A stretch of DNA of 48,781 nucleotides from Alistipes sp. (GTDB taxonomy: Bacteria; Bacteroidota; Bacteroidia; Bacteroidales; Rikenellaceae): assembly GCA_017465055.1 (NCBI GenBank), contig JAFTWZ010000027.1, positions 1 to 48,781 of the forward strand, given 5' to 3'. The notes under the pieces are model-generated. The model was not told the DNA's origin. It searched no databases and saw nothing but the letters and a program-made list of their open reading frames with translations. How positions within the stretch are numbered: the stretch's first letter is position 1; each line of letters begins with the position of its first letter. The position numbers and the translations under genes were made by a program. Shown in pieces: positions 25,568 through 35,800 of this stretch.

Positions 25568-25609
25568 CAAAGGTAAACAAAAAAGGTGGAAAAGCAATAT
25601 TCTTCCACC
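25568..25609 (-). promoter_or_regulatory. prfC terminator overlapping the next promoter
   Basis: On the minus strand GGTGGAA (25609-25603) and TTCCACC (25591-25585) form a stem followed by six T (25584-25579): a rho-independent terminator for prfC. A TTG in its loop (25597-25595), 19 bp, and TACCTTTG (25575-25568) form the promoter of the His-rich gene. Confidence 0.7.
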
Positions 25610-25642
25610 CTTTTATCGCATTATATATTATATAACAGATGC

Positions 25643-27226
25643 TTACACCTCCGATGTGAACTTAAATCGGATATCCTTAAAGTTCTCCTGCGCCAAGGCT
25701 AAAGCGTAGCTCGTGTCGGCAAGGAAGACATCGCGGCCGTGCTTGTCGACTGCCATATTTGTATGCTTGCGGCGCTTAAAGTCGGCCAGCTGCGCCTCGT
25801 TATCAGACTCTATCCAGCAGGCTTTGTATATCGATATAGGCTCCCAGCGACATTTTGCACCATACTCGTGCTCGAGACGATACTGTATAACCTCGAACTG
25901 CAGAGCTCCCACCGTGCCGATAATCTTACGACCGTTAAGCGACGAGGTGAAGAGCTGTGCCACACCCTCATCCATAAGCTGGTCGATACCCTTAGCCAAC
26001 TGCTTGAACTTCATAGGGTCGGCATTCTCGATATAGCGGAAGTGCTCAGGCGAGAACGAGGGGATACCCGTAAACTTTAGCTTCTCGCCCTCGGTGAACG
26101 TGTCGCCAATCATAAACGTTCCTGTGTCGTGCAGACCGACGATATCGCCAGGGTAGGCCTCGTCTACGACCGACTTCTTCTCAGCCATAAAGGCCGTAGG
26201 CGACGAGAACTTCAGCATCTTACCACTACGCACGTGAAGGTAGTTCTTATTACGCTCGAACCGTCCCGAGCATATCTTCATAAATGCTATGCGGTCGCGG
26301 TGGTTGGGGTCCATATTAGCGTGTATCTTGAATATGAATCCGGTGAGCTTGGCCTCCGCAGGCTCTACGATGCGAGTCTCGGTTGTGGCGTTACGGGGCG
26401 AGGGGGCTATGCGTATGAAGCACTCGAGTAGCTCCCTGACGCCGAAATTATTGACCGCCGAGCCGAAGAATACTGGCGCCAACTCGCCTGCAAGGTACTC
26501 ATCGCGGTTGAAGCTGTCGTAGACGCCCTCAACAAGGTCGATATTCTCGCGCAGCTGCGAGGCAAACTTCTCGCCAATGTAGCTATCTATCACCTCCGAG
26601 CCGAGGTCATTGATATCTACCGTCTCGGCATCAGCCGTCTGGCGCTCATCGGTGGTAAAGAGCGAGAGGTTCTTCTCGTAGATGTTATAGACACCCTTGA
26701 ACGTATCGCCCGACGATATCGGGAAGGCTAATGGTCGCACACGTATCTTAAGCTCGCGCTCCACCTCGTCGAGCAGGTCGAAGGGGTCTTTCGAGGGTCT
26801 ATCGAGCTTGTTGATAAATACGATTACAGGGGTCTTACGCATACGACATACGTCCATCAGCTTACGTGTCTGCGTCTCGACACCCTTAGCACCATCGATA
26901 ACGATGATTACAGAGTCTACGGCCGTAAGCGTGCGGTAGGTATCCTCGGCAAAGTCCTCGTGACCAGGGGTATCGAGGATGTTAATCTTGACATCCTTAT
27001 ACTCGAAGCCCATCACCGATGTAGCCACCGAAATTCCTCGCTGACGCTCTATCTCCATAAAGTCGGACGTTGCGCCCTTCTTAATCTTGTTGCTCTTTAC
27101 GGCACCTGCCACGTGTATCGCGCCACCGAAGAGTAGGAGTTTCTCCGTGAGCGTTGTCTTACCAGCATCGGGGTGAGCAATGACGGCGAATGTACGTCGT
27201 CGTGTAATCTCCTCTATTAGACCCAT
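25643..27226 (-). CDS. prfC: Peptide chain release factor 3
   Basis: 527 residues, full length. Translational GTPase of the RF3 type: P-loop AHPDAGKTTLTEKLL (16-30), a switch region with RQRGISVATSVMGFEY, LDTPGHEDFAEDTYR, and INKLDRPSKDPFDLLDEVE. The RF3-specific C-terminal domain (VGALQFEVIQYRLEHEYGAKC) is present. It recycles RF1 and RF2 from ribosomes after peptide release, in the cytoplasm. It is monocistronic, with its own promoter at 27285-27315 and a terminator at 25579-25609. Confidence 0.96.
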   Translation of the reverse strand: MGLIEEITRRRTFAVIAHPDAGKTTLTEKLLLFGGAIHVAGAVKSNKIKKGATSDFMEIERQRGISVATSVMGFEYKDVKINILDTPGHEDFAEDTYRTLTAVDSVIIVIDGAKGVETQTRKLMDVCRMRKTPVIVFINKLDRPSKDPFDLLDEVERELKIRVRPLAFPISSGDTFKGVYNIYEKNLSLFTTDERQTADAETVDINDLGSEVIDSYIGEKFASQLRENIDLVEGVYDSFNRDEYLAGELAPVFFGSAVNNFGVRELLECFIRIAPSPRNATTETRIVEPAEAKLTGFIFKIHANMDPNHRDRIAFMKICSGRFERNKNYLHVRSGKMLKFSSPTAFMAEKKSVVDEAYPGDIVGLHDTGTFMIGDTFTEGEKLKFTGIPSFSPEHFRYIENADPMKFKQLAKGIDQLMDEGVAQLFTSSLNGRKIIGTVGALQFEVIQYRLEHEYGAKCRWEPISIYKACWIESDNEAQLADFKRRKHTNMAVDKHGRDVFLADTSYALALAQENFKDIRFKFTSEV

Positions 27227-27284
27227 ATTAATTAAGGGGTATTCTATGAATTAGTAAATAAGTCTTGCGTTAATTATTTGGCCG

Positions 27285-27315
27285 CAAAGATAAGAAAATT
27301 TCAGTAAGTAAGCAA
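27285..27315 (-). promoter_or_regulatory. Promoter for prfC
   Basis: On the minus strand TTG (27315-27313), 20 bp, TATCTTTG (27292-27285). It is 58 bp upstream of the ATG. Confidence 0.68.
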
Positions 27316-27444
27316 TATTACGACATCTTGGCCTCGCGGCCACTGCTGCGCTGAGCAGGTGTAGTGGGCGCCGAGATGTAAAATCTCTGTATCGCTAATT
27401 ACATTTAGGTATTCCAACTCTCTCTATTTCCCACGTTTTGGGGA

Positions 27445-27475
27445 TTGTGAGCCTCGGCCACATACCCTACCTTTG
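27445..27475 (+). promoter_or_regulatory. Promoter for the Xus-like operon
   Basis: TTG (27445-27447), 20 bp, TACCTTTG (27468-27475), 34 bp before the ATG. The 27300-27440 stretch upstream holds no gene. I did not find a clear Fur-type operator. Confidence 0.7.
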
Positions 27476-27509
27476 CAGTCGGAAAACTAAGAGAAATTGA
27501 AGAGATGCT

Positions 27510-29945
27510 ATGCAGAAGATTCTCGTTAAAATATCGCTATACTCACTATATATAATAGCGGCCATAATTTGTGGCGCAAGCGTAGCCACCGCAGCAACGA
27601 CACTGTCGACCACAGAGCCCCCCACAAGCCATACGCACACAACAATATCGGGCAGGGTGCTCGACAGCGAGGGACGTCCTATACCCTATGCCACCGTATA
27701 TGTCGAGGGAACAACGCGAGGCACGACGACCAACTCCGAGGGACGGTACACACTCTCAATACCCTCGGGCAAGGCCACCGTCGTAGCCTCGTCGCTCGGC
27801 TATGCCTCGCAGAGCCACACCGCAAACATCGCTAACGCCACCCACACCATAGATTACACCCTCGAGGAGTCATCGACAGCAATCGATGATATTGTGGTGT
27901 CAGCCTCGGGCGTAGGCGTGGTAAAGCGCTCGCCTTTTAATGCTGTGGCAATCAGCACCGAGAAGTTTGCCGATGGTGCTAAGTCGCTTAGCGATGCTCT
28001 ATCGAAAGCCCCAGGTCTCAAGCTCCGCGAGTCGGGAGGTGTAGGCTCGGATATGTCCATCACGCTCGACGGATTCACAGGTAAGCACGTCAAAATATTT
28101 ATCGATGGCGTACCTCAGGAGGGCGTAGGTAGCTCCTTCTCGCTCAACAACATACCTGCGGGCTATGCCGAGCGCATAGAGGTATATCGCGGCGTTGTGC
28201 CCGTAGGCTTTGGCGCCGATGCCTTAGGTGGCGTTGTCAACATCGTAACCTCGAAGACGCGCCGCAGCTGGTATGTCGACGCTTCGTACTCCTACGGCTC
28301 GTTTAACACTCACCGCTCGTCGGTAAGCGCTGGTCAGAGGCTCGCAAATGGCTTTATGTGGGAGGTAGACGCCTTTCAGAACTACTCCGACAACGACTAC
28401 CACGTAATGGCCTCTGTCGAGGACTTCGAGACTGGACGCATAGATAAGAACACCAAGCAGCGCGTGCGCCGCTTCAACGACACATACCACAACGAGGCCA
28501 TAGTGGGCAAGATAGGTATAACTGGCAAGAGATGGGCCGACCGCTTGGTCTTCGGCACGACATACTCTCAGATGCACAAGCAGATACAGACGGGCGTACG
28601 CCAAGATATAGTCTACGGTGCAAAGTTTCGTCGCGGCAACTCGCTGATGCCATCGCTCGAGTACCGCAAGCGCAACCTCGGCATCGAGGGCCTCGACCTC
28701 ACAGTGACCGCCAACTACAACCGTAACACCACCTACAATGTCGATACATCGCAGTATAAATACAACTGGCTCGGAGAGACCAAGCGTCTAAACTCGCCAG
28801 GCGAGCAGTCGTACCAGCACACACGCTCAAACAACGACAACTGGAACGCCACAGCAACACTGGCATATCGCATAGGCAAGAGGCACACCATCACGCTCAA
28901 CCACGTATTCAACGCCTTCCGCCGCTCCAACACCTCGCTACTGGCCGAGCAGCCTGAGGAGGATGCCATCAAGAAGCGTACAAATAAGAATATCACAGGC
29001 CTGCAGTATCGACTTGCGCCCAACGAGCAGTTTAACATCTCGGTATTTGGCAAGTACTACGCCTTGAGCGTTAGCGGGCCAATGGCTACCGATGCCAACA
29101 ACACGGCCTTTGTCGAGACCCAGCGACACAACAACGCCTTTGGCTACGGTGCTGCTGCGACATACCTCCCGACGACATATCTTCAGGCTAAGCTATCGTA
29201 CGAAAAGGCCTACCGCCTGCCTACTATCGAGGAGATGTTCGGCGACGAGGACCTCGAGATGGGCGACATAGGCATACGCCCCGAGTATAGCGACAACCTG
29301 AACGTCAGCCTCAGCTATACGGGCGACTTCGACAATGGCCACAGCCTATATCTCGAGGGTGGCTTCGTATGGCGCGACACCAAAGACTACATACAGCGCA
29401 ATATCGTAGATATGAGCGGTGGCAAGGCGGCAGCAACATATATAAATTATGGCCGTGTCAAGACCCTCGGCGGTAACCTCACCGCGCGATACAACTTCTC
29501 ACATTGGCTATCCATCGGCGGAAACATCACCTATATGGACGTGCGCGACAATATGCCCATAGCCATAGGCACCGTATCGATGCCCAACCTCGGGTACAAA
29601 GATCGTATGCCCAACACACCATACCTCTTTGCCGATGGCGACGTAACCTTCACGTGGCGCGACTGCATATGGCCAGGCAACACACTGACACTTAGCTACG
29701 ACAATAGCTACCTTGCGGGCTTCTACTACTACTCGGCACGCATAGGCACCAACAAGGCGGACTATATGGTACCCTCGCAGCTGTCGCACAATCTATCTAT
29801 AGGCTACGCCATAAAGAATGGGCGCTACACCATCACGGCCGAGTGCCGTAACCTCACAAATGAGGATCTATACGACAACTTTAGCCTCCAGAAGGCTGGC
29901 CGCGCCTTCTACGTCAAACTACGCATAGCCCTCGGAGGACGATAA
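27510..29945 (+). CDS. TonB-dependent receptor, XusA-like siderophore importer
   Basis: 811 residues. Signal peptide ends near ASVATAA. A carboxypeptidase-regulatory-like domain (about 45-125: TISGRVLDSEGRPIPYATVYVEG), a plug (about 130-240: DALSKAPGLKLRESGG, ITLDGFTGKHVKIFIDGVPQ, RIEVYRGVVPVGFGADALGGVVNI) and a barrel ending YVKLRIALGG follow. It is first in an operon with a DUF4374 lipoprotein and a PepSY membrane protein, the order described for XusABC of Bacteroides thetaiotaomicron, which scavenges enterobactin-type siderophores. The substrate here is inferred from that context. Confidence 0.85.
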   Translation: MQKILVKISLYSLYIIAAIICGASVATAATTLSTTEPPTSHTHTTISGRVLDSEGRPIPYATVYVEGTTRGTTTNSEGRYTLSIPSGKATVVASSLGYASQSHTANIANATHTIDYTLEESSTAIDDIVVSASGVGVVKRSPFNAVAISTEKFADGAKSLSDALSKAPGLKLRESGGVGSDMSITLDGFTGKHVKIFIDGVPQEGVGSSFSLNNIPAGYAERIEVYRGVVPVGFGADALGGVVNIVTSKTRRSWYVDASYSYGSFNTHRSSVSAGQRLANGFMWEVDAFQNYSDNDYHVMASVEDFETGRIDKNTKQRVRRFNDTYHNEAIVGKIGITGKRWADRLVFGTTYSQMHKQIQTGVRQDIVYGAKFRRGNSLMPSLEYRKRNLGIEGLDLTVTANYNRNTTYNVDTSQYKYNWLGETKRLNSPGEQSYQHTRSNNDNWNATATLAYRIGKRHTITLNHVFNAFRRSNTSLLAEQPEEDAIKKRTNKNITGLQYRLAPNEQFNISVFGKYYALSVSGPMATDANNTAFVETQRHNNAFGYGAAATYLPTTYLQAKLSYEKAYRLPTIEEMFGDEDLEMGDIGIRPEYSDNLNVSLSYTGDFDNGHSLYLEGGFVWRDTKDYIQRNIVDMSGGKAAATYINYGRVKTLGGNLTARYNFSHWLSIGGNITYMDVRDNMPIAIGTVSMPNLGYKDRMPNTPYLFADGDVTFTWRDCIWPGNTLTLSYDNSYLAGFYYYSARIGTNKADYMVPSQLSHNLSIGYAIKNGRYTITAECRNLTNEDLYDNFSLQKAGRAFYVKLRIALGGR

Positions 29946-30030
29946 GGATATGTACGACGATAACGACAATAAGTGTCATAACAAAGATTAATATCAAATT
30001 AGTATAAATATTTAAAGTGCAAGATTGATT

Positions 30031-31431
30031 ATGAGAGTAAGAATGATTTTTATGGCCGTGGCGCTGCTCAGCATCGTGGCCTGCCAGAAGGAGGAGACTC
30101 CACAGAACAACACAAACAACCCAGCAGCAGGCGCTGAGCGTCCCTACGTCATCGCCTCGCAGGGTACATTCTCCAACACCACGACCAACGCGCTACTTAC
30201 GGCCGCATCGCTCGATGGTGGCACTATAGGTATGGCCGACGGTCTGGTTAACGACGGCGCCTCGTACTGGGTATTCTGGGGCGATAAGTATCTCTACGGC
30301 CTCACCTATAACCAGGGTAACGCTGGCACTACGCGCTCGTTCGTTATGAACGACGACTACACCCTCTCGGCACGCCCTGCAGAGTATGCCGTGCGCCGCT
30401 TCACCACCGTAGGCGTCTACGACAAGTATGTTATGACCACCTCTACGGGCGATGGTCCTGCGGAGTGGGCCGACGAGAGTGGCTACCTGCCTAAGGCTAT
30501 CCTCGTGTCGCTGCTCGACGTCGAGAAGGAGACATATACCACCAACAACACCCTCGAGGAGCACTACCTCTCGGAGAACTTCTTAGGTAATGGCGAGTTT
30601 GTGACCTTAGCTGGTATCGAGCAGGTTGAGGACAAGATATACTCGGCGGCTGTGCCTATGGGTCTTAGCCAGTACGGCGTTAAGGCTGAGGGCGGCAAAT
30701 GGATTCGTGAGGGATATGCCGACCTGGTTAAGACCGAGGCTGGCGGCTCGGGCTCGGGATCTTACAAGGAGGGCGAGCTGCAGTGGACACAGTATCCCGA
30801 CGAGTGCTGGGTGGCCATCTTCGATGATGAGACGCTCAAGAGCAAGAGGCTCATCCGCACCGACAAGATTAGCTACGCCTGTGGTCGTAACAAGTCGCAG
30901 TACTATCAGATGATTTGGGCGACAGAGTCGGGTGATGTATACGTCTTCTCGCCCTCGTATGCCAAGACTATGGCAGACGAGCGACAGCAGACCTCGCTCC
31001 CAGCAGGTGTGGTGCGTATAAAGTCGGGTAGCGAGACCTTCGACGAGAGCTACTACGTCAACCTCGAGGCCTTAGCCGATGGCCGCTCGTTCCTGCGCAC
31101 GTGGTATATCGGCGGCGATAAGTTCCTGATGCTTATGTACGATAGCGCCCTTACGCCAGCCAAAACGATGAAGGCTAACCAGCTTGCCATCTTCGATGCT
31201 GCCACCTCAACGCTTAAGAGTGTCGAGGGTCTCCCATCGGCCGACGTAATCTCGGGCTTTGGCAACACGCCATTTGCCGAGAATGGCAAGGCTTACATCG
31301 CCGTTACCACCACGGATAGCTACCCTGCTATCTACGTTATCGACTCAGCAACGGCCGTAGCCACTAAGGGTCTGACGATCGAAGCAACACAGATTAGCGG
31401 CGTAGGACGCCTTTCACCCCTCGGAAAGTAG
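30031..31431 (+). CDS. DUF4374 lipoprotein, XusB-like siderophore-binding
   Basis: 466 residues from the ATG at 30031; the frame reaches a TTG two codons earlier. Lipobox Cys18 (LLSIVAC), then an Asn-rich linker. The body follows the DUF4374 beta-propeller pattern: [43 protein letters not shown], and repeated strands ending in [20 protein letters not shown]. In the Xus system the matching lipoprotein sits on the cell surface and captures ferric enterobactin for the receptor. It lies 85 bp after the receptor gene and is probably in the same operon. Complete, with no odd features. Confidence 0.82.
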   Translation: MRVRMIFMAVALLSIVACQKEETPQNNTNNPAAGAERPYVIASQGTFSNTTTNALLTAASLDGGTIGMADGLVNDGASYWVFWGDKYLYGLTYNQGNAGTTRSFVMNDDYTLSARPAEYAVRRFTTVGVYDKYVMTTSTGDGPAEWADESGYLPKAILVSLLDVEKETYTTNNTLEEHYLSENFLGNGEFVTLAGIEQVEDKIYSAAVPMGLSQYGVKAEGGKWIREGYADLVKTEAGGSGSGSYKEGELQWTQYPDECWVAIFDDETLKSKRLIRTDKISYACGRNKSQYYQMIWATESGDVYVFSPSYAKTMADERQQTSLPAGVVRIKSGSETFDESYYVNLEALADGRSFLRTWYIGGDKFLMLMYDSALTPAKTMKANQLAIFDAATSTLKSVEGLPSADVISGFGNTPFAENGKAYIAVTTTDSYPAIYVIDSATAVATKGLTIEATQISGVGRLSPLGK

Positions 31432-31453
31432 AAATAAACCAGCTTAATGGTCT

Positions 31454-31487
31454 GATACGGCGAAGTTTTTTGTAACTTTGCCGTGTC
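31454..31487 (+). promoter_or_regulatory. Stem-loop with embedded -7 element
   Basis: The arms at 31454-31467 and 31474-31487 pair over all 14 positions if two G-U pairs are allowed; the loop is TTTTGT. TAACTTTG (31473-31480) sits in the right arm, fitting TAnnTTTG. It may end or attenuate the xusAB-type message and restart for the PepSY gene. Confidence 0.55.
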
Positions 31488-31523
31488 GACCGTAGCAATA
31501 CACGACACACAGACAACAGAACA

Positions 31524-32369
31524 ATGAAGAACTTTATCAAACAACTACATATCTGGCTCTCGATACCACTCGGTGTGGTGATCTCTGTAACCTGCTTCTC
31601 GGGCGCTATGCTTGTCTTTGAGAAGGAGATAACGCCACTCATACAACGAGAGTACTACTACGTAGCTGAGAGTAATGGCGAGCCTCTACCCATTGAGGCG
31701 CTGCAGCTCTCGGTCGAGGCCACGCTCGCCGAGGACGAGGAGGTCAAGCGCGTCGAGACCTTCGACAACAACGCGCGAAGCTACATCTTCCACCTGAACC
31801 AAAAGCGCACTAAGGTGTGTGTAGACCAGTATAGTGGTCAGGTGTTAGGCCGCCCCGAGCGCCCCGCCTTCTTTACGACTATGTTCCGACTACACCGCTG
31901 GCTTATGGATGCCCCAGCAAGCAAGGGCGAGATGTCCATAGGCAAACTCGTTGTGGGCATCAGCACCATAGCTATGGTCATCGTGCTTATCTCGGGCATC
32001 ATAGTGTGGTGGCCCAAGAGTATAGCAATGCTTAAGAATCGCCTTAAGGTGTCGCTGACAAATGGCTGGCGCCGTTTCTGGTACGATATGCACGTATCAG
32101 TAGGCTTCTACACCTCGCTGCTACTGCTCGTTATGGCACTTACGGGCCTCGTATGGTCGTTTGGCTGGTACCGCGACCTCTTCTACGGAGTGTTTGGCGA
32201 TGGGGCTCGCGAGTGGCTACGCGCACTGCACATAGGCACTATCGGAGGTATGACGACACGCATACTGTGGTTCATAGCCGCACTCATTGGCGCTATGCTA
32301 CCACTTACGGGCTACTACCTGTGGATTAAGCGCAAGCTGGCGAAGCGTAGCCATAAAGGCCATAAATAA
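31524..32369 (+). CDS. PepSY-associated inner-membrane protein, XusC-like
   Basis: 281 residues. PepSY-TM pattern: QLHIWLSIPLGVVISVTCFSGAMLVFEKE (span 1, about 8-30), a periplasmic PepSY-like domain (about 40-120), LHRWLMDAP, then three more spans (about 137-157, 190-212, 243-263) and a basic C-terminal tail. Conserved His residues beside spans (HIW, HRW, LHIG) could ligate heme iron; the family includes flavin- or heme-linked ferric reductases. In XusABC the third component is such a protein in the inner membrane, probably aiding iron release. It follows the XusB-like gene by 92 bp. Confidence 0.8.
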   Translation: MKNFIKQLHIWLSIPLGVVISVTCFSGAMLVFEKEITPLIQREYYYVAESNGEPLPIEALQLSVEATLAEDEEVKRVETFDNNARSYIFHLNQKRTKVCVDQYSGQVLGRPERPAFFTTMFRLHRWLMDAPASKGEMSIGKLVVGISTIAMVIVLISGIIVWWPKSIAMLKNRLKVSLTNGWRRFWYDMHVSVGFYTSLLLLVMALTGLVWSFGWYRDLFYGVFGDGAREWLRALHIGTIGGMTTRILWFIAALIGAMLPLTGYYLWIKRKLAKRSHKGHK

Positions 32370-32397
32370 AATTAAAACATATTCTAAATAGATTGAC

Positions 32398-32787
32398 GTG
32401 GTAAGACGAGAGACGCTATACATCGTAGCTGCACTTATTTGGGGTATTCCGGGCGTTGCTATCACCATTAAGGGTGTTACGGCATACGCCCAGATGGACT
32501 CCATCAGTTGGTGGCTTCTGGCCATCACCCTCGGAGTGCTCGCTATGTTCTTCGCTATATTTCGCAGGGTTACCACGCGCTACGTGGCACATATCGCCAC
32601 GCAGGAAGAGCATACTCGCCTATGGCGCACCTTCACGCCACGTGGCTGGTGCCTGATACTCTTTATGATGTGCTTAGGTATGACAATCAGACATATTCCC
32701 CAGATTCCACAAGAGTTTATCGCCTCGTTCTACTCAGGCTTAGGCCCTATGCTCCTGCTCGCAGCTCTGAGGTTTCTCCGCCACTGA
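32398..32787 (+). CDS. Small four-span membrane protein of the Xus-like operon
   Basis: 129 residues, GTG start at 32398. Four hydrophobic segments (about 6-26, 38-56, 84-100, 108-127) and a conserved-looking stretch RHIPQIPQEFIASFYSGLG. I do not recognise a named family. It lies 28 bp after the PepSY gene and ends before a strong terminator, so it is the last gene of the iron-uptake operon. It may be a partner or assembly factor for the PepSY protein. The GTG is the only start that keeps the first span whole. Confidence 0.65.
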   Translation: MVRRETLYIVAALIWGIPGVAITIKGVTAYAQMDSISWWLLAITLGVLAMFFAIFRRVTTRYVAHIATQEEHTRLWRTFTPRGWCLILFMMCLGMTIRHIPQIPQEFIASFYSGLGPMLLLAALRFLRH

Positions 32788-32823
32788 TAGGCTGCATAAC
32801 AGAGCATAACACGACATATAAAA

Positions 32824-32855
32824 AGAGAGGTCGAAGGGTATCCTTCGGCCTCTCT
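32824..32855. terminator. Bidirectional terminator
   Basis: AGAGAGGTCGAAGG (32824-32837) pairs with CCTTCGGCCTCTCT (32842-32855), one wobble pair, 4-nt loop. On the minus strand it is followed by TTTTTATA, ideal for the papain-like gene; on the plus strand it closes the Xus-like operon. The two operons converge here. Confidence 0.8.
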
Positions 32856-32881
32856 TCTAACATCTAAATAGTCATATAGAT

Positions 32882-35800
32882 CTACTTAATCAACGCCTCA
32901 CAATCTTTAAACTCGAGTGTAGCGATAGACATACAGGTCAATCTATATCGATCGTCCGTATTATAGAATCCCGTAGCCGCAGAGAACATCTCTCGGAGTT
33001 TTTGCTGATGCGTCGAGACATCTGGGCCCATCAAATACTCAGAACAGAGAATATCTGGGCTAGCATTTTCACTTAACTGGATAAATAAATCGGACTGACG
33101 TTCACACTCTTTAGCAACCGAACGCTCCACCTCGTGCACCCACGATGAAGAGGCGTTAACAATATGCTCCGTAATATTAAAGTCTGCAACCTTAGGATGA
33201 CGACACAGATTAACAATCGTTGTATCTATCAAACGTTGGCGCAATCCTTTAAGATACAAGGCATCGGCTTGAGCTTCAGTTCCCACCTCCGCATTCACCA
33301 ATGGCAAATCCTTAACTGCCTGAGTGAAATCAATTTCAAATGATGTACCACGGTTTATGGTCTCCTCAAAAAAAGCATCCAACAACCTCTGATCCAGAAG
33401 CGATATGACAGGAATCTGCTTGGTAAGCACAATACTCTTCTTCGACTGCTCTATCTCGACATACCACGTGCGCAAGTTATTGATGAGCTTTAGGAATCGC
33501 ATATAGTCATTTTCTAATCTAATCCTAACAACATCCATCATCTTGAGCATATATGAGGCAGCATAGACTCTATAGCGTAATTGGGCCTGTATCCGCTCTT
33601 TACTAGCAATATCTGTTTGAAGCTTCTTATCCTCATTCTCCAATTTATGTTTCTGCTCACGATACTCCTTCCACTGCCTGTGGGCCTTGTATATCGTCCA
33701 AAGCGCATATACTCCGTTAAGCGTCCACGGTAACCACTTAGGGATGTCTAAGTAGTGCCAATCGATGATACTCCACATATAGTTCCAGCCATAGGCAAAC
33801 AAGCAGACTATTGCTGCAAAACCAATAATAAAGAGCAGCGCCTTAAGATTATAACGTCGCTGGTTCTTAGCCAGCGTTTCTAACTCCTCAACAATATCCT
33901 TGCGGCGCTCACTCATCGCCTTTATGCTTGTAGCCAATTGCGCGTCTGCTGCATTAAGATACTTATCACACCACGTAGAATCCGAGAAATTCGCTGTCAT
34001 ATCAATAAACCTCTGGAAGAGTATGTTACGAGTCTTTCGAGATAGCTGTAACTCCGCCTCGGTCTTGGCCAACATACCCTGAGCAATGTAGTAGCGAATG
34101 CGCATATCTTGATCATCAACCGATAGCGTTGGAATTTCTGTCATCTTAACCATAGACAACGAATCAATCTCGGTCAAGATCGATGCGCTCACGAAAAGCT
34201 TCTCGTGGTCCATATACTCATATGGGATATAACAATAGCCATTATCGCCCCAATCTGCACCCCACGAGTTACGGACGATGAAGCGACGAAGCTCATCACT
34301 ATAGCCCACCACCACCATTGCATGACAAGTGTGACGCGGCTTTTTATCCTCGGGCATAGATTCACGAGCCTCTATCTCCTCCTCTGTAGGCATAGGAACA
34401 TAGCCTCCCGAAGAGGCCGATCCAAAGCTATTGCACAGCGACAACGATACTGCTACGGGATAACCCTCGGCCAGCGCCTCCTTAATAGCCGTTGACGACA
34501 GACCGACATTCATCGCCTTGATAAGCCTGCGCTTAGCGGCATCTTTGTATGCCTCCTCCGAGGGCTTAATTGTGCAATCGGCCTGGTCATAACGACAGAA
34601 TGCCTCTTGGGCCAATCCATACTTTGCCAATGACTCAATTGCAGGCTTGACACGTGAACCCGTATCGGCAGTTACAGTAATATCTTCCCTGGGGTCCATC
34701 TCTCGAGCATTGTAGTACAAGAAGGCCTCGCTGAGATCGAGCTCCTCATTGATACTAAGCTTCATTGCATACTCGAATAAGGCAGTCAGAGCGTATGCCA
34801 AACACGAACCCAGCTTGCCCTGATTCTGAGCTGGTCTAAAGCCCCCACGCAGATCGATACTCTTGGGTATTACAAGGCCTTCCTTAGGTGTAAACGTCTC
34901 CTCGAGAAGCTCCTGCTCAAGCTCTGGCAACAGGCGGAAACCGTGCTCCTTAAAGTGAAAAACACCATCCTCGATATAGCAATCCTGAACCTGATGACTG
35001 ACGTCAATCTGCTGCTGAAGCTTCTCCATATCCTTTGCCACACGACGCTTTTCAGCTTCCAACTTGACAATCTTAGCTTCGATATCTTTAAGTGCTGAGA
35101 TTGGGTTATCGTGCTGTCCACCGTTGGATATAATGTAGCCACCATAATCGTTCTCAATGAAGAAGTCAAATCCCTCTGAGAATAGATCATAGATGCAGAT
35201 TCCATCGTGTTTGTAGACCGCGTGTGCAAATAGTTCACAATCGGTCTTTGCCAACAATGCTGCAAAGATTGCAGTCTTCATCGGCAGGCTTTTCTCTTTG
35301 CTAAGCAGCATAGCACACTGCTCGAGGATAGCCCGAGCCTCCTGCTCAAAATGATGCTGCACCTCCGAGAACGGTCTCTCAAGTCTCTCCTTGTCGAACT
35401 GCTCAAAGAATTGTGATAGTATCTGCGGCTTACCCTTCAATAACTCCGTAGCCTGCTCGTATGCCTTATCTGCACTGACGTTTCGTTCATTAACCGAGGC
35501 CGCATCCATAGCGTAGAGCATAGTCCTATAGAGCAGATAATCTATCATTAGGAACTTATCTACCTGCAACGACGACAAACCAAAAGCTACAACATCCTTA
35601 TATTGTAGCACGTTGGGCAATAGTTCATCGTAGTAGCCACTACAAGCAATCACAAAGTGGGAGATAACCTCGATTAACGTCTCTTTTGTAAGCCTAAGCG
35701 TTAAGCCCATACGATTGGAGTTCTGCCATACAATCAGATGCTGCGAAATAGGCATCTTCATCTTCTTGCGGAAATCGGCGTACTTCACAATACTCTTTGA

